A model generated the notes under the pieces. It saw nothing but the letters and a program-made list of their open reading frames with translations. It was not told the DNA's origin and ran no database searches. Shown here piece after piece: positions 57,904 through 64,000 of a DNA stretch of 64,000 bases. The DNA comes from Hydrocarboniphaga daqingensis. Its GTDB lineage: Bacteria > Pseudomonadota > Gammaproteobacteria > Nevskiales > Nevskiaceae. The stretch's first letter is position 1, and the number at the start of each line of letters is the position of its first letter. The stretch lies in assembly GCF_900129825.1 (NCBI RefSeq), contig NZ_FQWZ01000006.1, forward strand, positions 1-64,000. The letters are read 5' to 3'. Both the position numbers and the translations under genes were made by a program.

Positions 57904-60771
57904 ATGAGCGACCAACAGGCTCTGCAATTCGGGCCGTTCCGCCTGCTCGGGCGTCACGGACCGCTGCTGCGCGATGACCGCGAGATCAAACTGCAGCGCA
58001 AGGCGCTGGCGGTGCTGTGGACGCTCGCCAGCCAGCCGAACGAACCGGTCACGCGCGCCGATTTGATGGACGCGGTCTGGCCGGGGGCGATCGTCGTCGA
58101 CGATGTGCTGACCTACCAGATCCGCGCGCTGCGGCAGGCGATCGAAGACGATCCCCGCAACCCGCGCTACATCCTCACGGCTCATCGCATCGGCTTCCGG
58201 CTGACGGTCCCCGGAGCAGCCGAGCTCCCTGAAGCGGCACAAACGCTGATCGGCCGCGACACCGAGCAGCGCGCGCTGCGCGTCAGCTTCGATCGCGCTT
58301 GCGGCGGCCAGCGCCAGTTCGTGTTCGTCTGCGGCGATGCGGGCTTGGGCAAGACCGCGCTGATCGACGACTTTCTGCTGCGCTTGCGCAGCGACGCGCC
58401 TGAAGCTCGCATCTTGCGCGGTCATTGCCTGGAACTGACCGGCGAAAGCGAAGCGTACCTGCCGATCCTTGACGCACTGGAGCAGGGCGTTCGCGGCAGC
58501 GGCGGTGAAGAATGGCTCGAACTGCTGCGCCACAACGCGCCGTCGTGGCTGCGCCAGTTGCCGAAGCTGCTGCCGAGCGAGGAACTGGAACAATTGCGGC
58601 GGATCTCCGCCGGCACCCCGCCCGAACAGCAGCGACGCGAACTGTCACAAGCGCTGGAAGTCGCCGCGGCCGAGCAGCCGCTCGTGCTGGTGCTTGAAGA
58701 CCTGCACTGGTGCGACGCATCGACGGTCGCCTTGCTGAGCCTGCTGGCACAACGCGAGCAGCCGTCGCGCCTGATGGTGATCGCCTCCTGTCGACCGGTT
58801 GAAACCATCATCTCCCAGCATCCTGCACGCGCGCTGCAGCTGGGGCTGACGTCGCGCGGACGAGCACAGTCCCTGTTCCTCAACCCGCTCAGGCCGGACG
58901 AAGGGCGACAGTTGATTGCCCGGCGCCTGCCCGACGTCAGCGATGAACAAAGCAACGAGCTGCTGCGTCGCAGCGGCGGGCATCCGCTGTTTCTGGTGCA
59001 CCTGACCGACTATCTGCGTAGCCAGGCGCTGGCACCGCAGGCCGGCCCCGGCTTCGATGGCGTCGTCCCGCCGCAGCTGCGCGAGCTGATCGAGCTTCAG
59101 CTGTCACAGCTGAGTGTCAGCGAACAGTTGCTGCTGGAAGTCGCAGCCGTGGCCGGCCAGGACTTTGCAGCGGCAGCGGTCGCCGCCGGCAGCAGCCTTG
59201 CGGTCGAGGCCGTCGAGGAAGCGCTGGAGGCGCTGGCACAAGGCCGGTGCTTCATCGTCGACGATGGTCTGGCGATCTGGCCGGACGGCACCGTCAGCGG
59301 CCGTTTCCAGTTTCAGCACGCGCTGTATCGCGAAGCGCTGCGCTTGCGTCTGGCGCCCTCTCGCGAGGCGCGCCTGCACCGCCGCATCGCCGAACGGCTC
59401 GAGCACACGTATGCCGGGCGCCCGGCCGATATCGCCACCGAGTTGGCTCACCACTTCGAAGCGGGCGGCGTTGCCGCCAAAGCCGCGCACTGGTGCGTGC
59501 ACACGGCACAGAACGCGCTGGACCGCCTGGCCCCGTACGAGGTGCGCGAACAGGTCGCGCGGGGCTTGGGCCTGCTGGCCTCGGTCGCCCCGGACCCGTC
59601 CCATCGGTCGACGGAGTTGCGGCTGCGGATCGCCGCCAGCCAGAACTTGCAGATCGAATACGGTTACGGCCCGATCGCCAGCGATGACCATCGCGAGCGG
59701 ATCGATGCGCTGATCGAGCAGGTCGACGACGACCAGGTCCGCATTATGGCCGTGGCCGTCCAATGGAGCGCACGCCACTTCAACCTGGAGTTCGAGCGGG
59801 CCATCGCGTTTTCGGAACGGATGCAGGAAATCGGCCGGGCATCGGGCAATGTCAGCCTCGAATGCGTCGGCCTGGGCTGGGCCGCGCACAGCTTGCATTG
59901 CACGGGGGCGCACGAGAAAGCGGACCGCTATACCGCCGAAGGGCTGCAGAAGGCGCTGGCCTATGACGGCAGCGGCGGCGCCATCAGCGATGATTCGCTG
60001 GTGAGCCTGTATTGCGCCCATGCGGTGACGCGATGGTTCTTGGGGTTTCCGGAACAGGCGCTGGCCGCTGCCAAGCAGGGCGTCGCGATTGCAGGCCGGC
60101 ATCCGAATCCGTACTTGCACGTGATGGTCCATGGCACCGCGCAGGGCATGCTGCTGGAATTCGTCGGCGACTATCCGCAACTGAAAACCGTGGCCACCGA
60201 CATCCTGGAACAGGCACGGCGCTGCGGACACGTGGAAAGTCAGCGCTGGGCGCGGGTGCTGCTCGGCGTCGCGCAATGCCGTACCGGCGATCCGCAGACC
60301 GGCATGCAAACCCTGCAAACGGTGCTTGATGAAATGCGCGAGCGCGGGCTGGTGATCCAGGCGCCGCTGGGTTTGACCCATTTGGCGCGCGCCTGGTCCG
60401 CACTCGGCGACCACGAACGTGCATTGGACGCAGCCGAAGCGGCGTTGCAGCTGATCCGCACGCGCCACCATCGTCCCTGGGAGCCGGAAGTGCTGCGCAC
60501 CATCGGGGAGCTGCAGCTGATCGCCCGCCCCGAGGCCATCGCCGAGGCCGCGGCGTCGATACGCGAAGCACTGGCGCTGGCACGATCGCGCAAAGCGCTA
60601 TCGCTGGAACTGCGCGCAGCGACCAGCCTGGCGCGGCTGCTGCAGCGCCGGGGCCAGAGAGCCGAGGCACTCGCGGTTCTCGATCCGGTGCTGGGGCGCT
60701 TCACCGAGGGCCAACATCTGCCCGATCTGCGCGAGGCCGCGTCGCTGATCGCCGAATTGCAGCAGGCCTGA
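57904..60771 (+). CDS. Winged-helix/AAA (LAL-like) transcriptional regulator
   Basis: A 955-residue protein from ATG 57904 (TTG 57895 is less likely). The N terminus has an OmpR-type winged helix (residues 8-103, with VTRADLMDAVWPG and YILTAHRIGFRL). An AAA_16/STAND ATPase follows, with Walker A GDAGLGKT (144-151) and Walker B LVLVLEDLHW (260-269). The long C-terminal helical region with TPR character runs to residue 955. It is similar in plan to CadC/BTAD-MalT hybrids, a signal-integrating one-component regulator. Target genes are unknown; neighbours suggest steroid catabolism. Confidence 0.88.
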   Translation: MSDQQALQFGPFRLLGRHGPLLRDDREIKLQRKALAVLWTLASQPNEPVTRADLMDAVWPGAIVVDDVLTYQIRALRQAIEDDPRNPRYILTAHRIGFRLTVPGAAELPEAAQTLIGRDTEQRALRVSFDRACGGQRQFVFVCGDAGLGKTALIDDFLLRLRSDAPEARILRGHCLELTGESEAYLPILDALEQGVRGSGGEEWLELLRHNAPSWLRQLPKLLPSEELEQLRRISAGTPPEQQRRELSQALEVAAAEQPLVLVLEDLHWCDASTVALLSLLAQREQPSRLMVIASCRPVETIISQHPARALQLGLTSRGRAQSLFLNPLRPDEGRQLIARRLPDVSDEQSNELLRRSGGHPLFLVHLTDYLRSQALAPQAGPGFDGVVPPQLRELIELQLSQLSVSEQLLLEVAAVAGQDFAAAAVAAGSSLAVEAVEEALEALAQGRCFIVDDGLAIWPDGTVSGRFQFQHALYREALRLRLAPSREARLHRRIAERLEHTYAGRPADIATELAHHFEAGGVAAKAAHWCVHTAQNALDRLAPYEVREQVARGLGLLASVAPDPSHRSTELRLRIAASQNLQIEYGYGPIASDDHRERIDALIEQVDDDQVRIMAVAVQWSARHFNLEFERAIAFSERMQEIGRASGNVSLECVGLGWAAHSLHCTGAHEKADRYTAEGLQKALAYDGSGGAISDDSLVSLYCAHAVTRWFLGFPEQALAAAKQGVAIAGRHPNPYLHVMVHGTAQGMLLEFVGDYPQLKTVATDILEQARRCGHVESQRWARVLLGVAQCRTGDPQTGMQTLQTVLDEMRERGLVIQAPLGLTHLARAWSALGDHERALDAAEAALQLIRTRHHRPWEPEVLRTIGELQLIARPEAIAEAAASIREALALARSRKALSLELRAATSLARLLQRRGQRAEALAVLDPVLGRFTEGQHLPDLREAASLIAELQQA

Positions 60772-60885
60772 GCGCCAGGGCCGCTGCTGCGCTGGGTGAC
60801 GCCACATCCCACTCTGCGGCTACCCGCGGTAGGCCGGTGTTGCGGCGCCGGCGCGGGGCGCTGGGCGTCCCGCGCCGCGTATTGC

Positions 60886-61371
60886 TTACCGCTTGCCGTG
60901 CTTGGCGAGCCAGTGCGCGGTGATGTTCGGCGGCTGCTCGAACGGGGTGACGATTTCGAAGATGCGCTCGTAGCTGGCGAACTGGATCTTCCAGCGACCG
61001 TCCTGCTTGACGTAGCGGTCGCGGTACAGGGCGCTGCCGTCGGTGACGATCTTGTGGCGCAGATCGCAGAACCAGTCCTTCAGATACCAGACGCCGGTCG
61101 CTTCGGTGGCCGACACGAAGTCGATCTCCGGATGATTGACGTGGTGCATCGCGATCGCTTCGGCGTGAAACGCGCCCGACAGCGCATCGAGAATCGCATC
61201 GCGGCCCGACGACTCGAAGCGGTAGCTGCCGCCGACGTACGAGACGCTGCAGTCTTCGGTCAGCAGCTCGCGCAGTTCGGTGAAGTTGGCCGTGTCGATG
61301 CAGCGGCAATAGGCGTACTTGAGACGGCGGATCTGCTCCAGGTCGTCAAGCTGCGTCAGCGTCAGCGCCAT
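60886..61371 (-). CDS. SnoaL/NTF2-like protein
   Basis: A 161-residue protein from ATG 61371 (MALTLTQLDDLEQIRRLKYA) with GGAGATT upstream. It has YAYCRCIDTANFTELRELLT and RYVKQDGRWKI, common to SnoaL-like dehydratase/isomerase folds such as bile-acid dehydratase-like proteins. It lies 120 bp after the SDR at 61492. A steroid dehydration or isomerisation role is inference. The 33-codon upstream extension is rejected. Confidence 0.78.
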   Translation of the reverse strand: MALTLTQLDDLEQIRRLKYAYCRCIDTANFTELRELLTEDCSVSYVGGSYRFESSGRDAILDALSGAFHAEAIAMHHVNHPEIDFVSATEATGVWYLKDWFCDLRHKIVTDGSALYRDRYVKQDGRWKIQFASYERIFEIVTPFEQPPNITAHWLAKHGKR

Positions 61372-61491
61372 GCGGTGAATCTCCTCGTTATGGTTTTGAT
61401 CGGTACATCCCGTGTCGCGCGCAGCATGTTGCTGCGCAGCGGCGCCGGCTTCGTCCGTTCGCACCAGCAACGGTGGCGCGCGCTTGAGCCG

Positions 61492-62259
61492 CTAGATACC
61501 GAAGCCGCCCGAGACGTTGATCTGCTGGCCGGTGACGTAGCCGTTGCTGGCCAGGAACACCGCTGCGCTACCGATCTCCTCGGGCTTGCCCCAGCGCTTT
61601 ATGCACAGCAGCTTGTGCGTCTCGTCGGTCCACTTCTGATCGAACACGCCGCGCTTGAGCAGCTCCAGAAACATGCCGGCTTCGATCACGCCGACCAGTA
61701 CTGAATTGGCGCGGATGTTGTGGCGGCCCTCTTCCTTGGCAATGCCCTTGACCAGCGCCTCGTTGGCCGCCTTGGGCGCCACCGACAAACCGTCCTTGGC
61801 CGGCCACCACACATGCCCGGCGCTGCCCAGATGCACGTACGAACCGCCGCCGTGTTCGCGCAGATGCGGCAGCGTCGCCTGCACGGCGGTGAAGAAACCA
61901 TGCACCTCGATATCGATCGACTTGCGCCACAGCGCTTGCGTGGTGTCGGCCAGCGCCACTTGCTCGACGACCGGGCCAGCAGCCCAGACCACGGTGTGGA
62001 TGCGGCCGTGAGCCGCGATGGCCGCCTGCACTGCCGCGCTGACCTGATCGGCTTCGCGCACGTCGGCGGCGTGGATCGTGGCCTTGCGACCGCCATCGGC
62101 GATCTGCGCGGCGACACGCTCGGCCACCGCCTGCTTGCTGCGATAGACGATGGCCACGTCGCTGCCGGCAGCACCAAACGATTTGGCGACCTCCTGGCCG
62201 ATGCCGCCACTGCCGCCAAACACCAGCGTCGCGCCGGCGGGGAATGTCGAAGTCGTCAT
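61492..62259 (-). CDS. SDR lacking the catalytic Tyr
   Basis: A 255-residue SDR-fold protein with FGGSGGIG for cofactor binding and the C-terminal GQQINVSGGFGI. The usual NNAG reads WAAG, and the YxxxK site reads SVAPK, so the catalytic Tyr appears to be Ser. It keeps the overall length and NSVLVG segment. It may be a non-redox enzyme or use another residue. It starts at ATG 62259 with AGGA, and is probably co-transcribed with the NTF2-like gene and the lipoprotein-sorting gene. Confidence 0.83.
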   Translation of the reverse strand: MTTSTFPAGATLVFGGSGGIGQEVAKSFGAAGSDVAIVYRSKQAVAERVAAQIADGGRKATIHAADVREADQVSAAVQAAIAAHGRIHTVVWAAGPVVEQVALADTTQALWRKSIDIEVHGFFTAVQATLPHLREHGGGSYVHLGSAGHVWWPAKDGLSVAPKAANEALVKGIAKEEGRHNIRANSVLVGVIEAGMFLELLKRGVFDQKWTDETHKLLCIKRWGKPEEIGSAAVFLASNGYVTGQQINVSGGFGI

Positions 62260-62389
62260 CGGTCTGTCCTGAGGCTCGGGTGGAGAGCGCGATTATGGAA
62301 ACGCGCCCACGGCCGCAGCCTCACCCGCGCAGACGATGAACCGGCGCTGCGTTGATCGCGTCGCGCCGCGGCGTCGTCGACGCCGACGC

Positions 62390-63283
62390 TCAGGGTGCTT
62401 TGTAGAACTGCTCGGGGTCGAACAGCTTGGCGGCCGAGCCGGTCACGGCCATCGGCTCGGCGCTGAGTGTGGTGGTGGCATCCGCCAGCACGTCGAGCAT
62501 GTCGATGCGCTTGAGGTACCACAGGCCGCCGTCGTGCTGGATCGCACTGGCCGGTGCGCTGAGCCGCTTGACGACGCGTTCGCCGTCGTAGAACTCGGCC
62601 TTCAGCGGCAGGCAGCTTTCGCGGTCGACCCAGGCGCGGACGCGGTCGTAGCGCGCGTCCTTGCCGCCAGCGCCTGCAAACAGCAGTTGTTCGACGTCGC
62701 GGCCGTCGAGCGTGGTCGGCGCCTCGAGCGTGGCTTGCAGGTCACCAAACGCGCTCTGCAATTGCTTGAACTCGTCGTAGCTGAACTGCGTCCCCATCAG
62801 CGAGCCGTCGGCGACGCTGCCGGTGATGCGCCGCACGCGCCGCACCGACGGCAAGTACACGTACATGCCGCTGTGCAGATAGTCCTGGGTTTGCGTGATC
62901 AGGTACGAGCCGCCGGCCAGTGCTTCGGGCTCGGTGATGCGCAGATTGGCGCGCAGCGTGCCGTTGGCGGCGGTGCCGGGTGCGGTATCGCGCTTGACGT
63001 ACAGCTGACCACGCAGCGTGCGCATCAGCTCGCCGTGCTCGCGCAGCTCCATCGTCACCTTCTGACCGCGCAAGCGCGTCGGCGAGTTGGCGCGCATGCA
63101 GGCCAGCAACTGCGGCAGATCGCGCGTTGGCGGCGTGGCGGTCTTGCTGCCCGCAGCCGTCGTTGCAGCAGCCGGCGGCGCGGCAACGGCCGGCGTCAAC
63201 GCGGCCAGCGACGAGATCAGCCCGGCGATCAGCACGACAGCCTTCGGCGCGATGCCGTTGCGCGAATAGGGGGCGGCGCTCAT
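62390..63283 (-). CDS. LolA/B-like outer-membrane lipoprotein-sorting protein
   Basis: A 297-residue exported protein with a signal peptide (AVVLIAGLISSLAALTPAVA). The LolA-like half-barrel features include MYVYLPSVRRVRRITGS, SLMGTQFSYDEF and YDRVRAWVDRESCLPLKAEF. This COG2834-type protein commonly partners with MMPL/RND transporters and YCF48 proteins, and would carry a hydrophobic ligand across the periplasm. Here it is 46 kb from the MMPL gene. It starts at ATG 63283 with GGAG. Confidence 0.85.
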   Translation of the reverse strand: MSAAPYSRNGIAPKAVVLIAGLISSLAALTPAVAAPPAAATTAAGSKTATPPTRDLPQLLACMRANSPTRLRGQKVTMELREHGELMRTLRGQLYVKRDTAPGTAANGTLRANLRITEPEALAGGSYLITQTQDYLHSGMYVYLPSVRRVRRITGSVADGSLMGTQFSYDEFKQLQSAFGDLQATLEAPTTLDGRDVEQLLFAGAGGKDARYDRVRAWVDRESCLPLKAEFYDGERVVKRLSAPASAIQHDGGLWYLKRIDMLDVLADATTTLSAEPMAVTGSAAKLFDPEQFYKAP

Positions 63284-63310
63284 CGGGGGGCTTCTCCGTT
63301 GGTGGGACGC

Positions 63311-64000
63311 TTAGTGGGGCGTGGACGCGTTGGCGTTGACACTGGCGGCTGCCAGGAACGCCGGCCGCTCGCCACCACCGTGCAGCGTCAGGTTGGTGCC
63401 CGAAAGATAACTTGCCTGAGGCGAGGCCACCCACAAGCAGGCTTCGCCGATGTCGCTGGGTTCGGCCAGCCGCTGCATCGGAACCGTCTGCGCCACGCGG
63501 GCGATGCCCGCCTCGTCACCGTAATGCAGCGCACTCTGCTCGGTCCGCACCAGGCCAGGGCTGACCGCGACGACGCGCACCTTGGGCGCCCATTCCACGG
63601 CCAGCGACGACACCAGGTTGAGAATCGCGGCCTTGGCCGCGCCGTAGGCTGCGGTGCCCGGCGACGGCCGCAGCGCACTGACGCTGCCGATGAACACGAT
63701 CACGCCACCGTTGGGCTGCGCCTGCATGATGGCATTGGCCTTCTGCGCCAGATGCAGCGGCGCCAGCAGGTTGAGCTGGATCATCGCGTCGTGGAAGCGC
63801 GGCGAGGCCTTGTCGGCCATCACGAACGGCGCGCCGCCGGCATTGTTGACCAGCACGTCGAGCCGGCCGTGTTCGTCGAGAATCGCGCCAAACAGCGCGT
63901 CGCGCGCGGCCGCGTCACGCACGTCGGCGGCGATGAAGCGCGCACTGCGACCGTCGACCGCCGGCATGACCTCGGGTGCTTCGCGGCCGCAGATCACCAC
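63311..64000 (-). CDS. SDR, 5' end off the window
   Basis: A C-terminal 229-residue part of an SDR; the glycine-rich cofactor motif lies beyond the right edge. Visible are LDVLVNNAGG, IGSVSALRPS, the catalytic YGAAK and a GTNLTLHGGG tail. It ends 27 bp before the LolA/B-like gene, so likely the same transcript. The GTG at the very edge is unlikely to be the true start. Confidence 0.85.
   Translation of the reverse strand: MVICGREAPEVMPAVDGRSARFIAADVRDAAARDALFGAILDEHGRLDVLVNNAGGAPFVMADKASPRFHDAMIQLNLLAPLHLAQKANAIMQAQPNGGVIVFIGSVSALRPSPGTAAYGAAKAAILNLVSSLAVEWAPKVRVVAVSPGLVRTEQSALHYGDEAGIARVAQTVPMQRLAEPSDIGEACLWVASPQASYLSGTNLTLHGGGERPAFLAAASVNANASTPH

Overview
The window comes from a high-GC Gram-negative bacterium, most likely a steroid-degrading proteobacterium (probably Gammaproteobacteria). 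The evidence is a TonB-dependent receptor, an RND/MMPL transporter, lipoproteins with lipoboxes, type-I-secreted RTX proteins and a dense aerobic steroid catabolism locus. Assignments rest on motifs and remembered family sequences; no database search was run.

Layout. (1) 1-12.6 kb, minus strand: two tandem giant RTX (calcium-binding beta-roll) proteins. The downstream one runs off the left edge and the upstream one has 3144 residues. Their DNA is lower in GC than the rest, highly repetitive and clearly shaped by in-frame recombination. (2) 13.0-17.4 kb, minus: SDR, MMPL/RND permease and a YCF48-type beta-propeller, a likely envelope transport module. (3) 17.5-33.2 kb, minus: a long run of closely spaced or overlapping genes for degradation of the steroid C/D-ring remnant HIP: extradiol dioxygenase HsaC, IpdA, IpdB, a crotonase, IpdC, EchA20, acyl-CoA dehydrogenases, thiolase FadA6, SDRs including an IpdF-like one, thioesterase, MaoC hydratase and a second thiolase. 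(4) 33.4-36.3 kb, plus, divergent from the previous run: NTF2-like protein, SDR and HIP-CoA ligase FadD3. (5) 36.3-42.9 kb: methyltransferase plus SDR, TonB receptor, AraC-type and solo LuxR-type regulators, SDR. (6) 43.0-49.9 kb: mostly housekeeping or accessory genes (AraC-Ogt fusion, patatin lipoprotein, phospholipase-D synthase, chlorite-dismutase-like protein, orphan lipoprotein, DsbA-like lipoprotein, TspO). (7) 50.1-57.5 kb: steroid ring A/B genes: SDR, 3-ketosteroid dehydrogenase, HsaA-type flavin monooxygenase, KshA Rieske oxygenase, ketosteroid isomerase and a LuxR-type regulator. (8) 57.6-64.0 kb: a small protein, a large winged-helix/AAA regulator, NTF2-like protein, SDR lacking the catalytic Tyr, LolA/B-like lipoprotein-sorting protein and an SDR cut by the right edge.

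How it fits together. 3-hydroxy-steroids would be oxidised and isomerised (SDRs, KSI), dehydrogenated (KstD), 9-alpha-hydroxylated (KshA, opening ring B), hydroxylated and cleaved in ring A (HsaA, HsaC). The remaining HIP would be activated (FadD3) and degraded by EchA20, IpdABCF, the FadE proteins and FadA6. HsaB, HsaD, KshB and HsaEFG are not in the window and must be elsewhere. The most interesting less-described candidates are the MMPL/YCF48/LolA-like set as a possible steroid or lipid trafficking system, and the two recombining RTX giants beside it.
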